Assembly (NCBI RefSeq): GCF_040838345.1
Contig: NZ_JBAKFF010000001.1
Span: 1,240,001-1,304,000 of the forward strand
DNA length: 64,000 bases
DNA from: Spiribacter sp. 1M189
Lineage (GTDB): Bacteria > Pseudomonadota > Gammaproteobacteria > Nitrococcales > Nitrococcaceae
Reading direction: 5' to 3'
The notes under the pieces are model-generated. The model saw only the letters and a list, made by a program, of their open reading frames with translations, searched no databases and was not told where the DNA came from. Shown here piece after piece: positions 37,478-45,792 of the stretch (the stretch's first letter is position 1; each line of letters opens with the position of its first letter). The translations under genes were made by a program, and so were the position numbers.

Positions 37478-38161
37478 GTGTGGAATGTATCCTTCACGAC
37501 CCAGCATCACCCTAGCGCCTGGATTGCCTTGACTCCGGATTCACTCACCACCCTCGCCGCCCATCACCCGGTCGTCATTGAGGGCATGGGCGGCTATGAC
37601 CCGCGGGATCCGGCGGCCGTCGCGCAGCAGGTCGCGGCAGGACTGCAGGCACACTGGGCGCGTCGCCCGGTGAGCAAACCGCGGCTTATCATCATCCAGG
37701 GTGATCCCCTCGAGCCGCGCGGCATTTCCGCCATCACCCCGCGTGTGGCCGAGCATTTCGGCCTCGGGCGGGCGCTGGTCTGCCTGGACGAGGCCATCGC
37801 GCCCTATCACGCCCGGGATGCCGATCGGGACAATGTCGTGCTGGAGCTGCGCTATTCGCAGCTTGCCGAGTCGCTGCGTGCCCGGGATCCGCAGGCCATC
37901 GACCGGCTCGAAGCGGCGGTGGCCGCCGGCATCGAAGGCCGGAACCAAAAGCGCGAAGCACTCGGCAAACCACCGCTAAAGCACTGGTTCCGGGACTTCG
38001 CGCTACTCCAGGAGGTCACCAAGGCCGCCTCGCGCGCCCTCTGCGGCGAGATTACCGTCGCCCATACCGCGCGCGAGATCAGCGAATTCTCGGTGACGGG
38101 TTTCTACACCGTCGGGCTTGAGCTGGGATGGGTGGGACCAGAGGATCTGGTCACTCTCTAG
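37478..38161 (+). CDS. Protein of unknown function next to toxin-antitoxin genes
   Basis: 227 residues from a GTG at 37478 with GGAG 5 nt upstream; TTG codons further upstream, at 37439 and 37460, also keep the frame. It is soluble and mixed in charge, with segments HHPVVIEGMGGYDPRDPAA, KPRLIIIQGDPLEPRGISAITPRVAEHFGL and LVCLDEAIAPYHARDADRDNVVLELRYSQLAESLRARDP. The middle reads like a Rossmann-type alpha/beta fold, but I do not recognise the family or any catalytic motif. It is divergent from hipB and its promoter overlaps the hipB operators, so HipB may repress it. Confidence 0.75.
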   Translation: MWNVSFTTQHHPSAWIALTPDSLTTLAAHHPVVIEGMGGYDPRDPAAVAQQVAAGLQAHWARRPVSKPRLIIIQGDPLEPRGISAITPRVAEHFGLGRALVCLDEAIAPYHARDADRDNVVLELRYSQLAESLRARDPQAIDRLEAAVAAGIEGRNQKREALGKPPLKHWFRDFALLQEVTKAASRALCGEITVAHTAREISEFSVTGFYTVGLELGWVGPEDLVTL

Positions 38162-38177
38162 AGATGCCTGGAATGCG

Positions 38178-38600
38178 TCATCTACTGGGCTCAAGCGTCT
38201 GGATCGCGCCAAGATGCCGCGCCTTTCGATAGTACCGCTCATCTGCAGTAATGAGTCGCGCACCCGGGTTTTTCAGGGCAACCGCGTGGTACATCGTGTC
38301 GAATAGGTGATGTCCAAGCTGGACTGATAACCGCCGTGCCTCTTGGTACACCGTCGCATTGTCTAAGACCGAAAACTCCATATCGAGAAAATCCGCGATA
38401 TCGGCAGCAGACTCGTCGGGTTTCAAGCGGGCCAGGACGGCGGCGACCTCCGCGCGGAAGTGTGGAGGTTGCAGAAATTGGACCTCGCCCGAACAACTTG
38501 CACGCAACCACCGCAGCGCCTCGTCTGAATCCCTTTCATCGTCGCTCTCGCGCAAAAACCACTTCACTGCCACGCTAGCGTCGACGACCAATGGGGTCAT
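38178..38600 (-). CDS. vapC: VapC-family PIN toxin
   Basis: 140 residues from the ATG at 38600, overlapping the antitoxin stop as ATGA. PIN motif LVVDASVAVKWFLRE (Asp), [10 protein letters not shown] (Glu), HLFDTMYHAVAL (Asp) and LITADERYYRKA. Typical VapC ribonuclease length. It converges with the unknown gene, 16 nt apart. Confidence 0.9.
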   Translation of the reverse strand: MTPLVVDASVAVKWFLRESDDERDSDEALRWLRASCSGEVQFLQPPHFRAEVAAVLARLKPDESAADIADFLDMEFSVLDNATVYQEARRLSVQLGHHLFDTMYHAVALKNPGARLITADERYYRKARHLGAIQTLEPSR

Positions 38601-38830
38601 GGTCGTCCCTCTTCTCTGGCCGCTCGGATGTCGGCCTCTTTGACACTGTGCGCATGTTCCCGTCTCGCAACGATCCGGTCCACTGCGGCGCAATGCCTCT
38701 GGCGGCGCCGCTCGCGCTCCACGGCCTCACGCATCAGATCCGAGATCACAGCGCTCTTGTTTCTACCTTTAAAGGTTTTATTGAATGCATCCTTCACGTC
38801 ATCGGGGACACTGTAGTTGACGCTACCCAT
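38597..38830 (-). CDS. vapB: VapB-type RHH antitoxin
   Basis: 77 residues, N-terminal ribbon-helix-helix (GSVNYSVPDDVKDAFNKTFKGRNKSAVISDLMREAVERERRR) and a charged C-terminal tail. Coupled to vapC. A 25-bp dyad lies 11 nt upstream of the ATG. Confidence 0.88.
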   Translation of the reverse strand: MGSVNYSVPDDVKDAFNKTFKGRNKSAVISDLMREAVERERRRQRHCAAVDRIVARREHAHSVKEADIRAAREEGRP

Positions 38831-38841
38831 CGAAAAACACC

Positions 38842-38866
38842 ATGTTATGGAAATTTTCTATAACAT
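38842..38866. promoter_or_regulatory. Dyad operator of vapBC
   Basis: ATGTTAT-N11-ATAACAT, perfect 7-bp arms, AT-rich centre with a GGAAATTTTC core. It overlaps the likely vapB promoter and is the expected autoregulatory site of the RHH antitoxin. Confidence 0.65.
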
Positions 38867-39017
38867 AGCACGAGCAGCGCTGAGCCAAAACCCGAGAGCC
38901 ACTGAGAGTTTCCGCACGGCGCAGGCCGTATAACGGAAGCGTCGTGGCGCGTGGGCGTTCGCTTAAGCCGGGCGACGCGGTGACAATACGGTTCAGGGGC
39001 AAGAACCGGGAGCGGGC

Positions 39018-40937
39018 ATGGGTGCGGAGACAATGCGGCGAGCGGGATGGTGCCGGGGACTGCTGGTGGCGTTGCTCTGGCTGGTGGCATCTCTCGTGCT
39101 GGGCGGCGTTACAGCGAACGCCGCGCAAGGCGAGCCACTGCCCCATCAACTCCGTTACTGCCCACCCGGCGTGACACCGGATACGGCGAGCGCCCTCGAG
39201 CAATGCAACCTCCGCCAGCGCCCCGCCGATCAGGGACAGCGCCTTGATAACGCCCCGCAGCGCATGCGGCTGACGATCACCAACCCGACATCCGGCCCGC
39301 AGGATGCCCGTCTTTTCATCGGCCCCTATTACCTGGCGTCCATCGAGCTCTTCCGGCCGGCGATCGCCGCCGGCGAGGCACCGACCGATCACCGACTGAC
39401 CCGGGTCGGTGGCGGCGGCGCCTTTGCCGGGGGTGGCGCATCCAGTGCGGCGATCGCCGGTCATGTCTTCCCATTAACGCTCGCCCCCGGCGAGAACTCC
39501 TTCCTGCTCCGGCTGGAGGCGCCGGGGTTCGCGCATCTCGCGATTCGGGTGGATTCGCTTGGCGATGCAAGCCTCAGCCCGGCGCCGGCCGTCCTCTCCA
39601 TCGGTCTGCATCTGGGCATGATCGCGGCACTGGCCGGTCTGGCCCTCGTGTCCGTCATTCTGCGACCCGGCCCGGTCAGCAATCGGCTGTTTGTGCTCAT
39701 CACCGTCATCCTCATCCAGGTCGCTCTAGGCAGCGGCGTACTGCCCACCCTCCTCCCGGCCCTGCCGGGGCAGCTCGCGATGACGGCATTCATGATGCTG
39801 ATCATGCTGCGCATGGCCACCTGGGGTTGGCTCTACCAGGCGCTGATTCAGCCCCATTACGACCGGCCCTGGTATCGGCTCGGCTGCCGGATCAGCTATG
39901 CCGTCGCCGGCGTGGCGAGTCTGTTCTACCTGCTGGAGTGGCTGGTGGCGGCGCGGCTGCTGAGCCTCCTGCTGATCCTGGCGGTGCCGATACTGCACAC
40001 CGTCGCCGGCCTGTGCGCGCCGACCCGGATCCGGCTTTTCAAGCAGGCGCTGGTGGGCTCGCTCATCATCTATGATTTGCTCCAGATCATCGCCATCGTC
40101 CTGCTGGTGAGCTACAGCGGCCAGTCAGACCTGCCGGTGGTCATCTCCCGGGTACTGGATCTGGCCATCCCGCTGCTCGCCATGGGCACGGTGCTGCTGC
40201 GCAACCGCGCGAGCGACCAGCAGCTCGCCGCCGCCGAGCAGGAGCTCGCCCGCAGCGAGGCGCAGCTTGCCGCCGAGACCGCCGCGCGGGAGGAAAAGCG
40301 CCTGCTCCTCGACATGCTCACCCATGAGATCCGCAACCCGCTCGCCACCATCAAGCTCGCGAGCCGCGCCCTGCAGGGCCAGGCAAGCACGGCCGGCCCT
40401 ACGGTCCAGCGCCGACTGGTGAACATCGACCGCGGCATCCGCACCATTGATGCCGTCATCGAACGCTGCGACCTGCATAACCGCATCGAAGAGACGGGCA
40501 TCACCCCGGAGCGGGGCTCGGTCAATCTCCACCGCCTCATCCACGAGCTCATCGAGCGCTACGGCCTGCTCGATCGGGTCCGCGTCACCGGAGGCGAACG
40601 GCCGGTCGTGCTGACCGACGCGCAATTGCTGGAGACCCTGCTCGGCAACCTGCTCGACAACGCCGCGAAGTACTCGCCGCCCGGCAGCCCGATTGACGTC
40701 GTGATCCTCACCTCGCCCTGGGGCGTTCGGGTCTCCAACCGGATCGAGCCCGACATGGTCCCGGACCCGGAGCAGCTCTTCGAGCGCTACTACCGCCACG
40801 CCCATGCCCGCCGGCTGGGGGGCTCAGGGCTGGGGCTCGCGCTATCGCGTCGGATCGCCGAGCTGCTGGAGGGCACGCTCGTCCCGCGGATCGAGGCCGA
40901 GCGCATCCATTTCGAATTTCGTGTGGAGGATGACTGA
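39018..40937 (+). CDS. Membrane histidine kinase with 7TMR-DISM sensor
   Basis: 639 residues: signal helix; an extracytoplasmic beta-sandwich of 7TMR-DISM type (residues ~45-190); about seven membrane helices (~190-390); a coiled linker; then the kinase core. The H box MLTHEIRNPL places the phospho-acceptor at His436; N box LLGNLLDNAAKYSPP; G box GGSGLGLALSRR. The sensor would bind a carbohydrate-like or small ligand outside the membrane; the ligand is unknown. The gene ends one base before the response regulator at 40938 and forms a two-gene operon with it. Confidence 0.9.
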   Translation: MGAETMRRAGWCRGLLVALLWLVASLVLGGVTANAAQGEPLPHQLRYCPPGVTPDTASALEQCNLRQRPADQGQRLDNAPQRMRLTITNPTSGPQDARLFIGPYYLASIELFRPAIAAGEAPTDHRLTRVGGGGAFAGGGASSAAIAGHVFPLTLAPGENSFLLRLEAPGFAHLAIRVDSLGDASLSPAPAVLSIGLHLGMIAALAGLALVSVILRPGPVSNRLFVLITVILIQVALGSGVLPTLLPALPGQLAMTAFMMLIMLRMATWGWLYQALIQPHYDRPWYRLGCRISYAVAGVASLFYLLEWLVAARLLSLLLILAVPILHTVAGLCAPTRIRLFKQALVGSLIIYDLLQIIAIVLLVSYSGQSDLPVVISRVLDLAIPLLAMGTVLLRNRASDQQLAAAEQELARSEAQLAAETAAREEKRLLLDMLTHEIRNPLATIKLASRALQGQASTAGPTVQRRLVNIDRGIRTIDAVIERCDLHNRIEETGITPERGSVNLHRLIHELIERYGLLDRVRVTGGERPVVLTDAQLLETLLGNLLDNAAKYSPPGSPIDVVILTSPWGVRVSNRIEPDMVPDPEQLFERYYRHAHARRLGGSGLGLALSRRIAELLEGTLVPRIEAERIHFEFRVEDD

Positions 40938-41633
40938 ATGCGCCGGGAACTCGCCATTGTCGAAGACGACGCCACGCTGCGCGAGGAACTCGCCTACCTC
41001 TTCGAGGAGGCGGGCTATCAGGTCCACCAGGCGCTCAACCTCGACGGACTGCTGGATGTGCTGCGGCTCCATCCCGTGCGCATGCTCATCCTCGATCTCA
41101 ATCTGCCCGGGGTGAGTGGCTATGAGATCGCCCAGCAACTGCGCGAGACCCATCCGGGCATCGGCATCATCATGCTCACCGCCCGCTCGCGCACCGAGGA
41201 CCGGGTCAAGGGCTACGGGGCGGGGGCCGATATCTATCTCACCAAGCCCGCCGACCCGCTGGAGCTGACGGCGGCGGTGGCGAGCCTGAGCCGGCGCGTG
41301 CTCGGCGAGCGCAACACCCATGATCTCTCGCTCGACTGCCTGCAGGGGATGCTGCGCGCCCCCGATCAGCCGGCCGTGGAATTGACGCCGGCCGAGACCT
41401 TCATCCTCCGCGCCCTCGCGCTCGCCCCGGATGCCACGCTCGACAGCGGCGAGCTGATGGATCTGCTCGAGGAGAAATTCCCCGATCGCAGCGCCACCCG
41501 CCGGTCACTGGAGAACAGCATCAGCCGCCTCCGCGGCAAGGCCGCCGGTCTGCTCCCGGATGGCGTGAATCTGATCCGCTCGGTACGCGGTATCGGCTAC
41601 CAGCTCGGCCTGCCCATTCAACTCGTCGACTGA
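40938..41633 (+). CDS. OmpR-family response regulator
   Basis: 231 residues. Receiver domain: acidic pocket VEDD, phospho-acceptor Asp53 in MLILDLNLPG, conserved TA (IIMLTARS) and Lys (YLTKPAD). The C-terminal winged helix (LTPAETFILRALALAP; SRLRGKA...GYQLGLP) is of OmpR/PhoB type. It starts at the base after the kinase stop. Its regulon is unknown; OmpR-family sites are hexamer direct repeats at 11-bp pitch, like the GTGTGT-N5-GCGTGT motif seen in this window, but that link is speculative. Confidence 0.93.
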   Translation: MRRELAIVEDDATLREELAYLFEEAGYQVHQALNLDGLLDVLRLHPVRMLILDLNLPGVSGYEIAQQLRETHPGIGIIMLTARSRTEDRVKGYGAGADIYLTKPADPLELTAAVASLSRRVLGERNTHDLSLDCLQGMLRAPDQPAVELTPAETFILRALALAPDATLDSGELMDLLEEKFPDRSATRRSLENSISRLRGKAAGLLPDGVNLIRSVRGIGYQLGLPIQLVD

Positions 41634-41637
41634 CGCC

Positions 41638-42258
41638 TCAGCCAAGGGCGATGACGGCACCCACGAGCATCAGCAGCCCCCCGGCGATCTGATTGGCACG
41701 GCGCAGGGCCTCGGGCGAGTTCAGCAGCAGACGCAGCCGGTCGATGCCCGCCGCGAAGATCAGGTTGCCGAAGAAGGGCACCAGCATCGACACCGCGACG
41801 ATGGCAAAGATATCGACGTTGGTGATCGCGGAGAGATCAAAGAAGCCGGGCAGCACGCCGAGGTAGAAGAGGATCGCCTTGGGATTGCCGAGAATCGCAG
41901 CCAGTCCGGCGAGAAAGCCGGGCCATAGCCCCGGTCGGGTGAGCCGTCCATCCGCGGTGATGGCCCGGTCGGCATGGCGCAGGAGCTGCAGGCCCATGAC
42001 CAGGAAGATACCCGCCGCCACCCAGCGCAGCACCACCATGAATTCGCCGTACACCGAGACGATCCAGGCGAGCCCGTAGATCGCCGCCAGTGGCCAGAGC
42101 AGATCACCCACCAGCACGCCCAGGGCGAGCGGCCAGGCGCCGGCGAAGCCGCCCGCCAGAGTCCGGGCGAGCAGTGCCAGCCACACCGGACCGGGCGTGA
42201 GGAAGAGGATCAGCAGTGCGCCGGCATACAGTGCGAGGTCGGTGGGCGCGATGTTCAT
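41638..42258 (-). CDS. LysE/RhtB-family amino-acid exporter
   Basis: 206 residues from the ATG at 42258. A TTG at 42291, overlapping the metY stop as TTGA, is the alternative start, but the family aligns from the ATG. Six hydrophobic helices; the N-terminal motif LFLTPGPVWLALLARTLAGG and GNPKAILFYLGVLPGF are typical. It exports an amino acid such as homoserine, threonine or lysine; pairing with metY hints at a homoserine or methionine-related substrate. Confidence 0.88.
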   Translation of the reverse strand: MNIAPTDLALYAGALLILFLTPGPVWLALLARTLAGGFAGAWPLALGVLVGDLLWPLAAIYGLAWIVSVYGEFMVVLRWVAAGIFLVMGLQLLRHADRAITADGRLTRPGLWPGFLAGLAAILGNPKAILFYLGVLPGFFDLSAITNVDIFAIVAVSMLVPFFGNLIFAAGIDRLRLLLNSPEALRRANQIAGGLLMLVGAVIALG

Positions 42259-42287
42259 ACTCGGGGCGCTCGCCTCCCCTGCGGCGT

Positions 42288-43562
42288 TCAACCCGCCGCG
42301 GCCAGCGCCTGGTCGATATCGGCGAGGATGTCGTCGATGTGCTCGATCCCCACCGAGAGGCGGACCATGTCACGGCTCACGCCGGCGCTGGCGAGCTCCT
42401 CGTCATTGAGCTGGCGGTGGGTGGTGGTGGCCGGATGGCAGGCCAGCGACTTGGCATCGCCGATATTCACCAGCCGGGTGATGAGCCCGAGCGCGTCGAT
42501 GAACTTCGCTCCGGCCTCTTCGCCGCCCTTGATGCCGAAGCTGAGGATGCCGCCGGCGTTGCCGCCCATGTACTTCTGCACCAGCGAATAATAGGGGCTG
42601 TCGCTGAGGCCGGCATACTTCACCCAGGTCACGCCGGGATGGGCCTTGAGGTGCTCGGCCACCGCCAGGGCATTTTCGCCGTGGCGCGCCATTCGCAGCG
42701 GAACGGTCTCAATGCCCTGCATGAGCAGGAAGGCATTCATCGGCGAGAGCGCCGCGCCCATGTTGCGCAGCGGTGCCACGCGGCAGCGCCCGATGTAGGC
42801 CGCCGGCCCCAGCGCGTCGGTGTAGACCACGCCGTGGTAGGACGGGTCGGGCTCGGTGAGCATCGGATACTTCTCGGCATGCTTCGCCCAAGGGAAGTTG
42901 CCGGAGTCGACGATGACGCCGCCGACGGTGGTGCCATGACCGCCCATGGCCTTGGTCAGCGAGTGGATGACGATGTCAGCACCGTGCTCGATGGGCCGCC
43001 AGAGCACCGGCGTGGGCACGGTGTTATCGACAATGAGCGGCACGCCGTGGCGGTGGGCGATGGCCGCGAAGGCCTCGATGTCGACGACGTTGCCGTTGGG
43101 GTTGCCCACGGTCTCGGCGTAGACGGCCTTGGTGTTCTCGTCAATGAGCGCCTCGATGGCCGCCGGGTCGTCGCCGCTGCCAAAGCGCACCTCAATGCCC
43201 ATGTTGGGGAGGGCGTGGGCGAAGAGGTTGTAGGTGCCGCCGTAGAGCTGGCTGGTGGTGACGATGTTATCGCCCACCCGGGTGATGCACTGGATGGCGT
43301 AGGTGATCGCCGCCATGCCCGAGGCCAGGGCGAGCCCCGCAATGCCCCCTTCCATCTCGGCCACGCGCTGCTCCAGCGCGGCGTTGGTGGGGTTCATGAT
43401 GCGGCTGTAGATATTTCCCTCGACCTTCAGGTCGAACAGATCCGCCCCGTGCTGCGTGTCATCGAAGGCATAGGAGGTGGTCTGGTAGATCGGCACCGCC
43501 ACCGCCTTGGTGGTGGGATCCGGCGAATAGCCGCTGTGAATGGCCTTGGTCTCGAGTTTCAT
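42288..43562 (-). CDS. metY: O-acetylhomoserine aminocarboxypropyltransferase MetY
   Basis: 424 residues from the ATG at 43562. PLP enzyme of the Cys/Met metabolism class: LASGMAAITYAI, IVDNTVPTP and the Schiff-base Lys in SLTKAMGGHGTTVGG. The start (LETKAIHSGYSPDP) and GNPNGNVVDIEAFA place it with MetY rather than MetB/MetC. It makes homocysteine directly from O-acetylhomoserine and sulfide. No known methionine riboswitch or MetJ box was recognised upstream. Confidence 0.92.
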   Translation of the reverse strand: MKLETKAIHSGYSPDPTTKAVAVPIYQTTSYAFDDTQHGADLFDLKVEGNIYSRIMNPTNAALEQRVAEMEGGIAGLALASGMAAITYAIQCITRVGDNIVTTSQLYGGTYNLFAHALPNMGIEVRFGSGDDPAAIEALIDENTKAVYAETVGNPNGNVVDIEAFAAIAHRHGVPLIVDNTVPTPVLWRPIEHGADIVIHSLTKAMGGHGTTVGGVIVDSGNFPWAKHAEKYPMLTEPDPSYHGVVYTDALGPAAYIGRCRVAPLRNMGAALSPMNAFLLMQGIETVPLRMARHGENALAVAEHLKAHPGVTWVKYAGLSDSPYYSLVQKYMGGNAGGILSFGIKGGEEAGAKFIDALGLITRLVNIGDAKSLACHPATTTHRQLNDEELASAGVSRDMVRLSVGIEHIDDILADIDQALAAAG

Positions 43563-43833
43563 GGGCAGATCTCGCTCCTGGTTGATCGCGTCCGCATTTG
43601 AGCGTCGTGGCACTGAATAATCGCAACTCTAACGTGTTTGCGGGAATGCGTCTGGAATATGCGGTGATATCGAAATGCCGGAAAGGCATAAAGGATGGCG
43701 TTGCCCCAGGGGTGCGGTGTGAAACGCCGTCGGTCGGCTTAGCCCTGCCGCGGGGCAGAAGCCCCTCTGGCAAAGACCGAGCGCGGCGCACACGCGTATT
43801 ACACACGACTGGTATCCACCCTCGGAGGGATCG
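43563..43833. other. 271-nt interval with hairpins and a motif copy
   Basis: Between divergent metY and a small ORF, with no convincing gene. It contains ATGCC-GGAAA-GGCAT (about 43676-43690) and a perfect GGGGC-AGAA-GCCCC hairpin (43752-43765). At 43788-43807 on the minus strand is CGTGTGT-AATAC-GCGTGTGC, a copy of the GTGTGT-N5-GCGTGT motif, ending 26 nt before the ATG of the small ORF. Confidence 0.55.
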
Positions 43834-44010
43834 ATGGTTCTTGGGACGGGCAAGCCACGCATGCCGCAGCAGAAAAAGCGGATCAATGTCAGCATCGACC
43901 CGGCAGATGGGTCATGGCCGTTCATCGATATCGACGATAGCGACGCGCCGTTTCTCGTCAGGACGCCGCAGATCATGCGCGCCATCGATTTCGTGTTCGG
44001 CGGAATATAG
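43834..44010 (+). CDS. Small protein of unknown function (58 residues)
   Basis: 58 residues starting at 43834 with a strong SD (GGAGG, 5 nt before the ATG); a later in-frame ATG is at 43861. The product is acidic in the middle (VSIDPADGSWPFIDIDDSD), then APFLVRTPQIMRAIDFVFGGI. There are no membrane segments or recognised family. Evidence that it is real: SD quality, length of open frame for its GC content, and a regulatory-looking motif upstream. It is still unverified. Confidence 0.5.
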   Translation: MVLGTGKPRMPQQKKRINVSIDPADGSWPFIDIDDSDAPFLVRTPQIMRAIDFVFGGI

Positions 44011-44033
44011 AAGCGCCACGGAACCACTCTGAC

Positions 44034-44079
44034 GATGTGTGTCAGGCGTGTGACTGAAGAATGTGTAGTGTTCGTGTTC
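44034..44079 (+). promoter_or_regulatory. Two further GTGTGT-N5-GYGTGT sites
   Basis: 44034-44053 (GATGTGT-GTCAG-GCGTGTGA) and 44060-44079 (AATGTGT-AGTGT-TCGTGTTC), 26 bp apart in the same orientation, just after the small ORF and before the dps terminator. They match the sites at 32512, 32551, 43788, 50382, 50404 and 62883. Confidence 0.5.
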
Positions 44080-44113
44080 ACGATGCCAGCGACGGGATCA
44101 CGGCACACCTTCC

Positions 44114-44147
44114 AAAAAAAACCGGAGGCAGAGCGATCTACCCCCGG
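44114..44147 (-). terminator. Intrinsic terminator of the dps-like gene
   Basis: On the minus strand CCGGGGG (44141-44147) pairs with CCTCCGG (44122-44128; six of seven) around a 12-nt loop, followed by eight T residues (44114-44121). It lies ~27 nt after the gene's stop. Confidence 0.8.
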
Positions 44148-44173
44148 CCGTGACGGCTACTCGCGCCGTATGA

Positions 44174-44650
44174 TCACTCCAGCATGCTGCGCAGCATCCA
44201 CGCGGTCTTCTCGTGGACCTGCATGCGCTGGGTGAGCAGATCGGCGGTTGGCTCGTCATGCGCATCGTCGGCCAGTGCGAACGTCTCCCGTGCGGTGCGG
44301 GCAACGGTCTCATGATCGCTCACGAGCTGACGCAGCATTTCCTGAGCGTCCGGGTTGCCGGTCTCCTCCGGGATGGAGGTCAGCTTCTGATACTCGCTAT
44401 AGCTGCCCGGGGCGGGCTCGCCCAGCGCACGGATGCGCTCCGCGATCTCATCCACCGCGGTGGCCAGCTCGGTGTACTGCTCCTCGAACATCGTGTGTAG
44501 GGAGTTGAACATCGGCCCGGTCACGTTCCAGTGGAAATTATGCGTCTTCAGGTACAGCGAATAGCTGTCCGCCAGCACACGACTGACACCACCGGCGATC
44601 TCCGCCCGGGCGCCTTCCTCGATACCGATATTAATTGCGGGAGTGGCCAT
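44174..44650 (-). CDS. dps: Dps/ferritin-like DNA-protection protein
   Basis: 158 residues from the ATG at 44650 with AAAGGAGG upstream. The Dps ferroxidase signature HNFHWNVTGPMFNSLHTMFEEQYTELATAVDEIAERI is present. It forms dodecamers that oxidise and store iron with peroxide, protecting DNA. A near-perfect 23-bp palindrome sits ~32 nt upstream of the start, and a strong terminator follows. It is a single-gene transcript. Confidence 0.94.
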   Translation of the reverse strand: MATPAINIGIEEGARAEIAGGVSRVLADSYSLYLKTHNFHWNVTGPMFNSLHTMFEEQYTELATAVDEIAERIRALGEPAPGSYSEYQKLTSIPEETGNPDAQEMLRQLVSDHETVARTARETFALADDAHDEPTADLLTQRMQVHEKTAWMLRSMLE

Positions 44651-44681
44651 ATCGACCTCCTTTCTATCCATGTCCCTTAGC

Positions 44682-44704
44682 TAGTTTGCAATGATTACAA
44701 ACTA
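44682..44704. promoter_or_regulatory. 23-bp palindrome upstream of dps
   Basis: TAGTTTG-C-AAT-G-ATT-A-CAAACTA: only one of eleven base pairs is mismatched. The centre TTGCAAT-G-ATTACAA has the 7-1-7 architecture of Fur-family (Fur, PerR) operators, which would fit an iron- or peroxide-responsive gene. OxyR sites look different. The regulator is inferred. Confidence 0.6.
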
Positions 44705-44768
44705 ACACATCGTCTACCCGAGCCCAAACGCTACGGCAATCCCGTGACCGCTGGATTGCGCCAGGTCA

Positions 44769-45086
44769 TTACCCCGCCAGATTAAGCCCCACAAGTCCGA
44801 TCACGATCAGCGCCAGGCTGGCGGCCTTGACCCAATTCATCGTCTCACCAAAGAAAAAGACACCCACGAGCGCGACGAGTGCCGTGCCGAGCCCCGCCCA
44901 CACCGCATAAGCCACTCCGACTTCCATGCGCTTGAGCACAAAGCCGAGCGCGATGAATGCCACGAGATACCCCGTCACGGTCACCATGCTGGGGACCAGG
45001 CGCGAGAATCCATCGGAGAGCTTGAGCGCAGTGGTGCCGATCACCTCCATGGTGATGGCAGCGACGAGCAGCAGCCAGGCGGGCAT
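44769..45086 (-). CDS. Small multidrug resistance (SMR) family transporter
   Basis: 105 residues, four helices, from the ATG at 45086 (AAGGAG upstream). The essential Glu14 lies in AAITMEVIGTTALKLSDGFSRLVPS; YAVWAGLGTALVAL carries the Trp motif. This is EmrE-like, a proton-coupled exporter of cationic drugs, osmoprotectants or polyamines. Confidence 0.93.
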   Translation of the reverse strand: MPAWLLLVAAITMEVIGTTALKLSDGFSRLVPSMVTVTGYLVAFIALGFVLKRMEVGVAYAVWAGLGTALVALVGVFFFGETMNWVKAASLALIVIGLVGLNLAG

Positions 45087-45241
45087 CGGGTCTCCTTGCA
45101 GACGATCGACTGATGAATCAGGGTCCACTCTAGGCGCTGGCCCCACCGGGTCAAGGGCGGGGCGAAACGGACACCGGCGTCGTCCGTGATACCGTATGGC
45201 GAGAATGTCATCGCCGAGATCCCGAACCCGGAGGTCCCGAC

Positions 45242-45792
45242 TTGCCCGCGATCCCTACCCGTCTGCTGCGACCGGCCCTCATCGTCCTCTTCGCCCTGGG
45301 GCTCGCACTGCTCAGCCACACCTGGCGCACTGATGCCAGCGACACCGATACACTGCCCGAGCCCTGGCTCTCGATGACCACCGCGGAGCTGGAGATCATT
45401 CCGCCGGCGGCGGGCTCGGGGGGGCTGACGGCCTCAGAGACACCGCCCACCCGATGGCTGACGGTGCGGGTTGCCGACGAAGCCGATGAGCGCGCCCAAG
45501 GCATGCAACATCTGCCGGCCCGGGTGGTCCGTGATCATCCCATCTGGTTTGAATTCCCGACGCCCCGGCGGGTGGGCTGGCACATGCGCAACGTACGCAT
45601 TGCGCTGGACATGGCCTACGTGGCCACCGACGGCACGGTGATCGCCGTCGAGCGCATGGAGCCCGACCGCAGTGGCTATGGAATTGACGCGGAGATCGCC
45701 GCCGCCCTGGAATTGGCCGCGGGCGAGGCCGAGCGCCTCGGCATCCGGGCCGGCGCGCGCCTGCAGCTAAGCGACCCGCCGCCCCTCGGCGA

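Noticed and set aside
43563-43760. SAM or SAH riboswitch upstream of metY
   Set aside because: I could not fit any known class; only generic small hairpins seen.
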